A stretch of 64,000 nucleotides of DNA from Hymenochaete sp. R1 (Eukaryota > Basidiomycota > Agaricomycetes > Hymenochaetales > Hymenochaetaceae). A model generated the notes under the pieces. It was not told the DNA's origin and did no database searches. It worked only from the letters and a program-made list of their open reading frames with translations. Both the position numbers and the translations under genes were made by a program. The DNA lies in NCBI GenBank assembly GCA_019400425.1, contig JAFREE010000037.1, positions 1 through 64,000 on the forward strand. Reading direction: 5' to 3'. Positions 25,443 through 35,335 of this stretch are shown one piece after another; position 1 is the first letter of the stretch, and each line of letters begins with the position of its first letter.

Positions 25443-26028
25443 ATTGATATCGAGGAAAAGGGCGAGGAAAGGAAGAGCGCGATGGATGTAAAAGATGAAG
25501 ACTAAATATTAAAGAGGGCGCTCATGCGTTGTGTATGGGATCAGAATCAGAGCGTTGATGAGGCGACCAGACCAGTGCACCTGTAAGATGGGGTTATCCA
25601 GTCAAACCCAGACTCAGTCTGAGAGATTTCCCGATGTGCGACGGCTTCGATTTCTCCGGGATGATCGGCACATATGATCGACGTTTGCACTTTTGCGGCA
25701 TGAGGTTGTGCAGACTCAGAGACTCAACTCAGAGACACACAATCCGATAATTTAAATTTCTTTGACTTCGCTTCAATTCTAAATAGCTCCAGCATTAACG
25801 GAGTCATACTCACAGGCTCTCACTGCTGTCTGTAAGGTCAAAGCTATTCTCTTCAGCTTTCCTGTGCCATTGTCCAAGTCGAATACTCCATTAGTGAGCA
25901 TCATATCTCCCATGTTACGACATCCTCGGCCTTCTGACGGCTTCGTTCCTCCATAAAGCGGCGACAACTTGCGTTACTTGCATTGTTATATCCATTTCCC
26001 TCGCTCATTCGACATCTGAACCCCTTCC
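25443..26028. promoter_or_regulatory. Divergent promoter, MAPK / TRP1
   Basis: 585 bp separating head-to-head genes. No coding signal. It holds pyrimidine-rich tracts just before the TRP1 start and GA-rich sequence before the kinase start. Confidence 0.4.
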
Positions 26029-28662
26029 ATGGATCTCCCAGATGCTCTCAGAAAACCCATAGAATGTCTCATGATCGATAATTTTGACTCGTTCACTTGG
26101 AATCTATACCAATCTCTCACACTACTCGGTGTCGACGTGACAGTCATTCGCAACGATGCTATTGATGCTTCAGTATTCCCTCTTCTCAACGTCAAGCGCC
26201 TCATCATCTCTCCTGGACCAGGCCATCCTCGCACGGACTCTGGTATATCCCGTGATGCCATCCGGTTCTTCTCCGGAAAAATACCTATCCTGGGCGTATG
26301 CATGGGCCTCGAGGTAATTGTAGATGTATTTGGAGGAGAGATTGCGTGCGTGGTATTTCACATTATTCAACATTATAGTCACTTACACCGTCTTAGATAT
26401 GCGGGGGAAATCAAGCACGGGAAACTGAGCCCGATACGTCACGACGGACGAGGCATCTTCAACGGTGTTCGGCAGTCATTCCAGTCTACGAGATACCATT
26501 CACTAAGCGCTTCAATCAAGTCATTGCCCGGTATACTTGCTGTCACGGCAGCAACGGAGGATAGTGGTGTGATCATGGGAGTCCGCCATAGGCAGCTTAC
26601 AATCGAGGCCGTCCAATACCACCCAGAAAGTGTGCTCTCAGAAGAAGGGGACAGTGTCCTATCAAACTTCTTGAAGCTGCGAAGTGGTACATGGGACGAA
26701 AACCCATCTGCACGCATTTCTGATCTTTCACTCCCTCCATTTCCCATTGAAGCTCCAAACGGTACACCCTCGCAGGCTCCTAGCTCGAAGAAGCTTCCTA
26801 CGATCCTGGAAAAAATTCACATCCAAAGACTCAAAGATATCGATCTGGCAAAGAACACGCCGGGCACCTCTTTCGAAGACTTAGAGGAGCTGCTTTCTAT
26901 GAATCTTGCGCCACCACTCGTCAATCTCGTTGATCGGATGCGCACGACGCCGGAAATCAGTCCCGCTCTAATGGCTGAGATCAAACGAGCGTCGCCGTCA
27001 AAAGGTCCTATTGCCATGAAGGCCAATGCTGCCTCCCAAGCAATGACATATGCTATGGCAGGTGCATCCGTCGTCTCTGTCCTTACGGAGCCCACGTGGT
27101 TCAAAGGATCGTTGTTGGATATGCGTCTTGCTAGACAAGCCATTGATGCACTTCCGAATCGCCCTGCAATCTTGCGAAAGGACTTTATTGTTGACGAATA
27201 TCAAATAGCGGAAGCTCGTTTGCATGGCGCGGATACCGTGCTCTTGATAGTTGCCATGTTGCCGGTCCCTAGGCTACGTGCGCTATATGCTTACTCAAAG
27301 CGCCTGGGAATGGAGCCTCTTGTTGAGGTCAACAACGCGCTTGAAATGGAAGCTGCACTCGAACTCGGCGCTCGCGTCATTGGCGTAAACAACCGGAACC
27401 TTCATAACTTTGAGGTCGACATGCAGACAACGACACGCCTTGTGGATATGACGAAGGAACGTGATGTGATTCTATGCGCCTTATCGGGGATTTCGGGCCC
27501 CGCGGATGTGAAGACCTACTTGGAACAGGGCGTTCAAGCCGTTCTCATTGGTGAAGCACTCATGCGTGCGAAGGATACACGAGCCTTCATCAAGGACTTG
27601 CTAGGTTGGACCGTCCCTGAAGAAGATTATGCAACGGATGGGCCTCCGTTAGTCAAAATATGCGGCGTTCGTACAGTCGACGAGGCTATCGCCGCTGCTC
27701 AGTCAGGTGCTGATATGCTCGGGCTCATGTTCGTGCCCACGAGTAAACGAAGAGTTTCCCTTGATGTCGCATGTCGCATTTCGTATGCTGTCCGCGAACG
27801 ACGGACTCAAGCCGAGGCAGAAGTACCTGTCGCGTCCTTGGACGCTTTTATAAACGACGATGTTGTGCAAAGACGAAATCTACCCTGGTTTACAACACAC
27901 GCTATTCGTTTATCGAAGGTCCTCAAGGCCGGGCATGCCCGTCCTCAGCTGATAGGCGTATTCCAAGACCAACCCTTAGAGTATATTCAAGAAATCGTTG
28001 CCGCGGCACAGCTGGACGCTGTGCAGCTTCATGGCTCGGAACCTTTACATTGGGCTGCTCAGATTCCAGTTCCAGTCGTACGAGTATTTCATGTTGGAAA
28101 GGATGCCCACAAGCTAGAGGGAGTTGCTCGTCCTGGACTACACAAGTTTATCTTGCTCGACGCTTTGCGTGCAGATGGTCTGAGCGGTGGTAGTGGCACA
28201 ATGTTGGACTGGTCGCTCGCTCGATCTATTGTCGACTGCGGAGAGATTCCAGAACGGAAACAAGGCAAGCCTTCTATCAATGGGTTGGTCAATGGCCATG
28301 AGACTCTTAGCAATGATGATACTCAAACTTCGGTGGCAAACACTATACGGCTGCCGATAATCTTAGCGGGCGGCCTAACGCCAGATAATATCGCTGAAGC
28401 CGTTGAAAGGGTCCACCCTTGGGCGGTTGATGTATCGAGTGGTGTTGAACGCTCAGATGGGGCCGGAAAGGATTTAGAGAAAATCATTGCGTTCGTGCGG
28501 TCGGCGAAGGGATTAAAATTATCCATGACCCCGGCACAAAATCATGCTACATTGGAGGACGAGAGGACGCCGACCGTGGAGCGAAGGGATAGCGAAGATG
28601 CTACATCGTTAGCGTCTTTGGCGTCCTCCGCATCAAAATATTCGGAGGGGTTCAGTGCGTAA
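26029..28662 (+). CDS. TRP1: Trifunctional tryptophan enzyme: GATase, IGPS, PRAI
   Basis: Three steps of tryptophan synthesis in one chain of about 860 residues. (1) Glutamine amidotransferase subunit of anthranilate synthase, about residues 13-210: DNFDSFTWNL, ISPGPGHP, nucleophile Cys91 in GVCMGLE, and QYHPES with the His/Glu. (2) Indole-3-glycerol-phosphate synthase, about 255-500: LMAEIKRASPSKG, ILRKDFIVDEYQI, GVNNRNL, ALSGISGPAD. (3) Phosphoribosylanthranilate isomerase, about 515-820: VKICGVRTVDEA, DMLGLMF, GVFQDQ, VQLHG, ILAGGLTPDN, VDVSSGVE. One 51-nt intron (26346-26396) is in frame and stop-free, so naive translation adds 17 false residues. Removing it gives EIAYAGEIKHGK. The usual Gln after GVCxG is Leu-Glu here, which I recall in other basidiomycete forms. 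Domain order matches fungal TrpC. Confidence 0.95.
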   Translation: MDLPDALRKPIECLMIDNFDSFTWNLYQSLTLLGVDVTVIRNDAIDASVFPLLNVKRLIISPGPGHPRTDSGISRDAIRFFSGKIPILGVCMGLEVIVDVFGGEIACVVFHIIQHYSHLHRLRYAGEIKHGKLSPIRHDGRGIFNGVRQSFQSTRYHSLSASIKSLPGILAVTAATEDSGVIMGVRHRQLTIEAVQYHPESVLSEEGDSVLSNFLKLRSGTWDENPSARISDLSLPPFPIEAPNGTPSQAPSSKKLPTILEKIHIQRLKDIDLAKNTPGTSFEDLEELLSMNLAPPLVNLVDRMRTTPEISPALMAEIKRASPSKGPIAMKANAASQAMTYAMAGASVVSVLTEPTWFKGSLLDMRLARQAIDALPNRPAILRKDFIVDEYQIAEARLHGADTVLLIVAMLPVPRLRALYAYSKRLGMEPLVEVNNALEMEAALELGARVIGVNNRNLHNFEVDMQTTTRLVDMTKERDVILCALSGISGPADVKTYLEQGVQAVLIGEALMRAKDTRAFIKDLLGWTVPEEDYATDGPPLVKICGVRTVDEAIAAAQSGADMLGLMFVPTSKRRVSLDVACRISYAVRERRTQAEAEVPVASLDAFINDDVVQRRNLPWFTTHAIRLSKVLKAGHARPQLIGVFQDQPLEYIQEIVAAAQLDAVQLHGSEPLHWAAQIPVPVVRVFHVGKDAHKLEGVARPGLHKFILLDALRADGLSGGSGTMLDWSLARSIVDCGEIPERKQGKPSINGLVNGHETLSNDDTQTSVANTIRLPIILAGGLTPDNIAEAVERVHPWAVDVSSGVERSDGAGKDLEKIIAFVRSAKGLKLSMTPAQNHATLEDERTPTVERRDSEDATSLASLASSASKYSEGFSA

Positions 28663-29327
28663 TCTTGAAGATATGTCAACCTTTGGCTTTCAACGATTTG
28701 TCTGGTTTACTTGGATGATGAGAAATCAATATGCTATGTAGTGCTATCCTGTGCAATGAAACCGTGTGGTAGGACTGGTGGCGTGTCGTTTGTTTTTGGC
28801 GAGCTCAAGGTAGAACTTTACACTGCGGTTAAGCACGGCCTGGGATGACCGTCACCCTCAGGCTTCTCCGATTGCGATTCACACCTCAGCGAAGTTCACG
28901 TCGATAAGCCAAGCTCGCTCGCGACCGAACGCGATAATGGCTTTGTTCGTCCGCCGAACTAGAAATACAAAACTTTCTCTGGTCTCACTTCGTTCGCCAT
29001 TCGTAAATACGAAAGAGTTTCAATACTATGTGCGGAAATAGACGTCCAAACTGGCTTCGCATTCCTTGCATCTCACAGCCTTTTGTTTGATGAACCCTCC
29101 TCCGTTGACGGACCAATGCTATGTGTAGCCGATCACTGCCTCATTGATGCAGCGCCGCAAAATCCCTTCCCTCCCCTCGTGAACATACAAATTTAGTCGA
29201 GCAGAACAAAACATATATAAAATGCCCAAACGACGGCTAAAAAGTCAAACCCCTTCGCCCCTCTTTCCTCACCTCTTCCTCGGACTCCTTCGTCGTTTCT
29301 GCACCAAGTATAGCCCGATAATTCAGA
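28663..29327. other. Intergenic, promoter of the tetraspan gene
   Basis: 3' flank of TRP1 and upstream region of the next gene. A TATATAAAA box lies near 29213, about 115 bp before the ATG at 29328. No other coding signal. Confidence 0.4.
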
Positions 29328-30166
29328 ATGGCTTATGGTATCTCTTCGAAAAAGTTCTGCTGCTGCTTGCCTGTCCGATTCGGGGTATTCGTCCTTTCCC
29401 TGTTCCAGTTCGCGTCGACTGCATTCTTAGCTGCCGTAACCTGGTATACTGTCATCCATGATAGTGAGTACAATACTCACATTCAACGTTTCGAATCACC
29501 CTCTAACTACTTTGTAGAGGATAAGCTGCAAAATAAATACAGAATCGTTGCTATTATCATGGCATCCGTTATGTCGGTTGTAGCAATCATATCCTTGCTT
29601 GGGTTCGTACTCAGTTAAACCCCAATCAGTGACGACACATTCTAATTAACAGGGCGAACTCAATAGATTCATCGGTTCTCTCCTTCGACGCATACATTTG
29701 GTTCGAATCTACTCCCTTACGCTGAATTGGCTCTTGGGCTTTAGCATTGGGGCCGGCATTATTTCCATCATCATGCTCTTCATTAGCAGCGACAGCGCGC
29801 TTGTGACTGACTGCATCGAGGGCTCCGATGATCCAATTGTAGCACAGAACTGTCGTCACGTTAATACCTACCGAATTGTAACCACGGTACTAATCGTCTT
29901 CAACTGGGCGGTGCAGCTGTGTAAGCTATCATTTTGCTTTTCATGTGTGACGTGATGTTGAATGAACTTTTTCTGTAGATGAATGCATCATCGTTGCGCG
30001 TTATGTCATTCAGCTTCAGCAAGAGAGGGAAGAGAAATGGCGCCTTTCATCCCTGAAGAACTACCAGCAAGTCGCGAGAAGGGACAGCACTGAGGCTTTC
30101 ATGCACCCCGACATGTCGTACCCATATGCTGACAAGCAACACTCGCATGGATCTGAACACGTATAA
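29328..30166 (+). CDS. Tetraspan (MARVEL-like) membrane protein
   Basis: Model join(29328..29463,29518..29602,29667..29920,29979..30166), 220 residues, phases consistent. Short basic and Cys-rich N-terminus (SSKKFCCCLPVRFG), then four hydrophobic spans: FVLSLFQFASTAFLAAVTW, IVAIIMASVMSVVAIISLLG, LNWLLGFSIGAGIISIIMLF and IVTTVLIVFNWAVQLYECII. The loop between spans 3 and 4 holds two Cys (DCIEG, NCRHV), as in extracellular loops. The C-terminal tail is charged. The layout is that of fungal MARVEL-type plasma or vesicle membrane proteins. The CCC cluster is a plausible palmitoylation site. No specific function can be claimed. Confidence 0.7.
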
Positions 30167-30447
30167 ATTGTCACGCACCCACGTCATCCATCGTCATTCA
30201 CTTTTCGATTGGACCACCTCTCACATCGTTCCTTCAAGCTATGACTCAGACTATCGTCATTTTGGACTTAATACTATCCTTTCTGTTAAGGTTTTCTTGT
30301 TTTCTTTGTATCCGATGTTGAAGCCATTCTCCTATTTTGTAAATCTACCAGAGGCTTTGTATTAACTTTTCAACTTGAAGTTCTCTATGGAATCAACTTA
30401 CTCCACAATAAACCATTTAGGGTAAACGGTACATGCCACAGGGGAAT
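30167..30447. other. Intergenic between convergent genes
   Basis: 3' flanks of the tetraspan gene and PNC1. No gene seen. Confidence 0.35.
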
Positions 30448-31454
30448 TTACCCGCGTAGTGCTTGGACTCGCTCATCATCAATACTGATCAGTTCGACGC
30501 CATTAGCCTTCCATTGAGCAGAAACCTTCTTAGTTGCCTCCTCCCCTCCTACGGCACGTATACCTTCTTCGATGACGAATACTTTGAACCCGGCTCGGTT
30601 GGCATCCAAGGCAGTCGCCCGAACACAAAAATCTGTTGCCAGCCCAACTACGAAGACGGAATCGATTCCTCTGTCACGAAGTTGATTGGTCAACTTTGCG
30701 TTCTCTGGTCGAAGTTGGGGTTCCGATGCAAAGGCCGAGTACGCTTCGTAATCTTTTTGTGAGCCCTACCCGATGTTTAAGATTGACTATTGAAGATGAA
30801 TAGTTAAAATACGCAAGTGCCTTCTGAACGACAATACTGCTCTCCTTCCAAGGCTCCAAAGCCTCAGCAATGGATTTCTCTACATGTGATCCGATGGTCC
30901 CAATAATCTGTTGTAAGGATCAAAAATCTATTCAGATGAGAGTCGGCCTCAAGAAATAGACTGGACACGGACACAATGATCCGGCCAAAGAGTCTGCTTG
31001 ATGGATTTGGGCTCCGTATGGTCGATGGCAGCATAAGGGTTGGGTATCTCAGTCTCGGAAAACGGAGGAAAGCCATGTGCGCTTGCACTGAAATGGAAGT
31101 CATCAGAAGAGAGAAAAACGCCACGGCGGGCGAAACGCGACTCACAAAGAGATATGACCCTTCGGGTGGTAATCCTTATATTTGAAGTCAGACAGGATTC
31201 ATCGATAAAAGTACGGAATCATAACATTACTTGACTAACTACAATGGAACCCCATTTGCTTGAAGGATCGAGGAGCTTCCGGATAGGTGAAAGAATTTCG
31301 CCACCCTCTCCAACAGCAAGGGCCCCACCAGAATGTCCGTCAAGAGGCGGAAGGAAGTCACTATCAGAATATGTGATTTTGATGAACAGGGGATCTGAGA
31401 GAGTAGAAAGCCGACTGACTACTGAACGTCAACAATCAAGAGAGCAGAAGGCAT
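30448..31454 (-). CDS. PNC1: Nicotinamidase
   Basis: Hydrolyses nicotinamide to nicotinic acid in NAD salvage. Model complement(join(30448..30765,30821..30907,30973..31087,31146..31174,31231..31360,31423..31454)), 236 residues, phases consistent. Landmarks match yeast Pnc1: start MPSALLIVDV (catalytic Asp), DFLPPLDG, SQDYHPKGHISFA (metal Asp and two His), TLWPDHC, QKGSQKDYEAYSAF (catalytic Lys region) and nucleophile Cys178 in GLATDFCVRATALDA. Two oddities. The intron at 30766-30820 has a GC donor (AAG|GCACTT); no GT donor gives the right frame. At the first junction the usual QNDF comes out as HDF, one residue short, so the intron at 31361-31422 may have an unusual boundary. Confidence 0.9.
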
Positions 31455-32707
31455 TGAAAGTCAAGCAAAAGGCGAAGAATATCGGAAGCCGTGGGTGGCT
31501 AGAATCTGGTCAATGGACAACGAACATCGAGTTTCATGGGAGAAGCCAGAAGCGTGAACCCGTTCCCGCTTGTCTGTTCCGGAGTCCAATTCGTACATGG
31601 CATGGATGACAAACTCGTACTCCGAGTGCGTGCGAGGTCCGAAATGTGCGTGGGAATGTGCAGCAAGTATTGCGTGCTCGACCTCCAAAATGGTGTCAAC
31701 ATCCTCAGTCAAGGATTCAAGAGTCCATCGTTTCTCTTCCTCTTTTCCTTCTTACCTTCATGTTCTCCTTTGTCTTTTGCGTCGTCGCTGTCGTCGTTCT
31801 TTCACACTTCGCCCTCGCGCAAGCATTCTCATAGTGATCATCATCGTTGAGTATGCTTGACGTCCAAATGAGGAAATCCTTGCATATCACGTGCAACTTT
31901 TCTCCCTGATCTGGGGACCAATAGCGCGGACATCGTACGTTTAGGAAACGTTCCGGAACGACTCAACCGCCCGAGATCACAGACTGGTGCTCAAGATATA
32001 CGACAACATTGCTCTTAGGGGCTATGTGAGCTATGCTACTTCAGCCGCGCATGATGAACTGGTCGGACTAGGTTCTCCAAAACTCTTTTTGTGGTGGTAG
32101 AAGGGGGGAGGGGGGCAAGTCGTCGTCGTCTTCTTTGGTGGTAAACACCCTCCGCTCAACTGCGCAAGACGCACACGTGTCTCTCGGGTCGGATCCTGCG
32201 TCCTTCGCAAATTTCTGGGGTACAAAATCGCCTTCAGCTTTCCATGTCAATCGCGGGCATCGTCCTCGTCGGAGCGATGAACCGGTCTTCTGACCGTTAT
32301 TTGCATCGCATTCCTATCATTTGGTATGCTTCAAGCCGCGTTTCCCGCATTCAAGCTCAAATTGGTCTTCTCACGGGTACGGATTTACGTCGAAAGGCAT
32401 GCCGACTTCTTGAAGCGAGTTTATTGGAGCAAGAACGTGAACCAGCATTGTCAATCACTTATCATTAGCAGGAGCAAATTCATCACCGGGGCTTATCATG
32501 TCTTGAATTCCGTGGTGAGGAAGGGGTAAACTCATTTCAGGGGGACGTAAATCGGGGTACGTGTTCGCTCTTTCCTTCATGCGAATGGGAAGGAATTCGG
32601 AATGGGTCAAATTTGTACGTTAGCCAGAGTTTGTCTTCGTTCAATATAAAAGGAGGCGAGAACACCGTTGCTAGTACCGCAATTGTCTGTCTCTAACCTC
32701 TACTACC
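31455..32707. other. 1.25-kb region upstream of PNC1 and the EgtB-like gene
   Basis: Mostly promoter and possible uncharacterised coding sequence. CACGTG occurs at 31888-31893 and 32174-32179. On the minus strand a frame at 31712-31461, extendable upstream (RWTLESLTEDVDTILEVEHA), reads like real protein, but ends 7 nt before the PNC1 start and in the same frame. Another minus frame at 32250-32068 contains DPRDTCASCAVERRVF. Neither matches a family I know. They could be exons of one short gene or a long 5' leader. Near the plus-strand gene a TATAAA box is at 32645-32650. Confidence 0.3.
32645..32650 (+). promoter_or_regulatory. TATA box of the EgtB-like gene
   Basis: TATAAA 58 bp before the start codon at 32708, close to the expected spacing for a short 5' leader. 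Confidence 0.45.
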
Positions 32708-34937
32708 ATGCAAACTCCAATCGCGCGTTCCGTTTCTCCAAGCTCTTCCTCGTCTTCGCCGTCTCTGCATTTTTCTGAGTTGTCCGCTGCTTCCTCTGCA
32801 ACAGACTTGCACCCTACGAACGTGCAAACTCGATTTGTCGTTGGACCAACCTGCGCTGACGTCGAAGACTTGAAGCAATTCCTTCGAGGCTTCCCGCTCA
32901 ATGAGGGACCCGAGAAAGAATACCTTCTTCTCGCTCTGGGGGCCAAATGCGAACCGACTCCGAAGTCGACCCTAGAGGATGCGGTACGCTCCGTTGAAAC
33001 TATATTTCATGAACAGTGTCATATCAAGCTATCTATGGAAGACCGTAAGCTAAGCCTCATTTTTCAATGAAACCAATACCTAAAGCAGATGTTGGAACAT
33101 GTACAGAGGAATTTTTTAGTAAAGAAACTATTGGTAAATCGAAGGTGAGAAGACTCTGAAATTTACTTTCGCGTTCCCTGAATCTCTGCATCTCCCAGCT
33201 TTCGAGCGTAGAAGCGCATAGTGCTTTTAATGCCGCTGGCATGCATCTCGTTCTTGAGCTGCCTTTCTCGAGCGGGTGCCTTTACGCGCTTGAGAGCTCT
33301 CCTATTCCATTCCCTTCTCTGTGCGAGTCGGAAAGTCCCTATGGACCACCGTCTCGTGAGGAGTGGCGACGACTCTGGGCTGTATGGGATCTGGTCACTC
33401 TCGGAATGATTCCCCCAGAGATGTTGCATCAGAAACCAATCGACCTTCGTCATAAATGTTTGTTCTATATTGGACACATTCCGACGTGAGATTTTTCTTC
33501 TTTTGCATTGGGTTTATTGTAGTGATCATCAAGTCAGGTTCGTCAACATGCTCTTGTCCCATCTTTTCAAGGAACCTTATACAGATCCCAAAAACTACAC
33601 TCGGATCTTTGAGCGGGGTATCGATCCGCATGTGGACGACCCCGATCACTGCCATTCCCACTCGGAAGTTCCGGAGAAGGACGAGGACTGGCCCACCCTT
33701 GAGGACATCTTAGAGTACCGCGACCGTATTCGAGCCCGACTCATGTCGGTTTATGACGATATAGACTCTGGCAAGCGAAGGCTCACGCGCGGCCTCGCTC
33801 GAGTCTTGCAGATGACCCTTGAACACGAAGGCTTCCATGTCGAGGTAAGCAGATCCTTGAATTTCAGACCCATCCTCGTTTAAACTAGAACGATTATGTA
33901 GACTCTCCTCTATATGTTGATCCAACGGGCCGGAACAGGCACTATCCCCCCTCCGGGTTTCACACTTCCTCCCTGGTCAGCACTGGCGAAGAATTGGGCG
34001 GGTATCCCCAAGCCTTCTTCCAGTTGTGTAGTTCTTGGACCGTCAACACTTGTGATGGGCCACGATGATAATGAGGGTGACGATCTCATCGCTGACCTCG
34101 CCGAAGATATCGCTGGACACGCTTTTGGTTGGGATAATGAGTCCCCTCAAAGGAAGGTACAAGTGGGTTGCTTCCGTATCGACTGGCGTCCCATCACGAA
34201 CGGAGAATTCCTTTCGTTTTGGATAGGGACGGGGCGCCGTGGAGGTTTGCCTGGGAGCTGGGCTGAACAAGACGGAGATATTCTCGTGAGTTTTCACACT
34301 GCTTCTCCTGCCTGTTCAGACATCTTATCTATATCTACTTTTAGGTCCGCACAGTCCACGGCCCCGTTCCGATGTCAATTGCTGAGCATTGGCCTGTTCT
34401 TGCGGCCTACGATCAGCTGAAGGACTACGCGGAATCAAAGGGAGGACGTCTTCCAACTGAACCCGAGCTCCGTCTATTTCTCGATACCTTCCAGGTGGAG
34501 TATGATAATGGTGCTAACATAGGATTCCGTAACTGGCACCCCCTACCGTGAGTTTGTGTCTATTGATATCGTTTCGTGGGGTTGCGTTGCAAGGTGACTT
34601 ACCTCTTCGTGACAGAGCGACAGCCGGCATAGGGAATGGCAAGGGATCCAACGGAGGCGTGTGGGAGTGGACATCAACCGTCTTCGAAGGGCACCCTGGA
34701 CTTTCGCCCACTAAACATTTCCCAGGATATTCCACAGACTTTTTTGACGGAAAGCACCAAGTTGTGGTAAGCATTCCTTCTTACTCTTGAGGCCGCACGC
34801 ATTTTTGACGCTTTTAATAGCTTGGAGCGTCATACGCTACTATTCCTCGTTTAGCAGAGAGGCGAACCGTACGAAACTTTTACCAACACAATTACCCTTA
34901 TGCGTGGGTCGGAGGGCGAGTAGCATACAATGCTTGA
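32708..34937 (+). CDS. EgtB-like sulfoxide synthase (DinB plus FGE-sulfatase)
   Basis: Model join(32708..33044,33089..33144,33199..33485,33538..33844,33902..34285,34345..34547,34616..34766,34821..34937), 613 residues, phases consistent. The DinB-like part carries the three-His iron set: His224 in YIGHIPT, and His323 and His327 in LEHEGFHVE. The C-terminal FGE-sulfatase part has VGCFRIDWRPITNGEF, GGRLPTEPELRLFL, IGFRNWHP, GGVWEWTSTVF, YSTDFFDGKHQVVLGASYAT and YPYAWVGGRVAYNA. These match the C-terminal half of fungal Egt1, which joins hercynine and cysteine in an oxygen-dependent step of ergothioneine synthesis. Fungal Egt1 normally also has an N-terminal histidine methyltransferase. Here the first 112 residues are Ser-rich with no SAM motif. 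So this is a stand-alone sulfoxide-synthase-like enzyme whose substrate may differ. Confidence 0.8.
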
Positions 34938-35335
34938 GATGTATTTTTTTGGATCTTCAAGTTGTCTTTTAAATCTTTACGCTTTGGAATAGTTTTTGAC
35001 ACCTGTATCACCATTCTTACTGATTATAATCCTTACACTTCTCATTTCTCTTCCAACTGTGATTTATGATTTTTTTTTATGAATTCATGCGTAAATGATT
35101 AACCAGCTATATCTAATTCGTCAGCTTCATGTACGTACCCTCAATGTGTTATTACGGGATTGGACCCGAAGTTCGGGAGGGGCGGTCCGCTCATGGTTCG
35201 GAACGGCAGCAGTCCGATTCTCCGTAGCGGCGCACCGTTAATCCTCATGGTCTGTCTGTCGGCGATTACTCGAGTTGTCCTTCTACCATCCTTCTCTTAT
35301 GACCATCATAATCAGCTCTATCATAACTACATAAA
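34938..35335. other. Intergenic
   Basis: 3' flank of the EgtB-like gene (T-rich) and promoter of lactate dehydrogenase copy 1. A GC-rich patch lies at about 35150-35240. No gene seen. I looked for a tRNA in the GC-rich patch and found no cloverleaf. Confidence 0.4.

Noticed and set aside
26346..26396. 17 extra residues in the TRP1 glutaminase domain
   Set aside because: GT donor, AG acceptor and restoration of the conserved EIAYAGEI show it is an in-frame intron.
27771..28193. 140-residue plus-strand ORF inside TRP1
   Set aside because: Out-of-frame shadow of the PRAI domain.
35150..35240. GC-rich patch considered as a tRNA gene
   Set aside because: No acceptor-stem pairing or T-loop consensus could be laid out.
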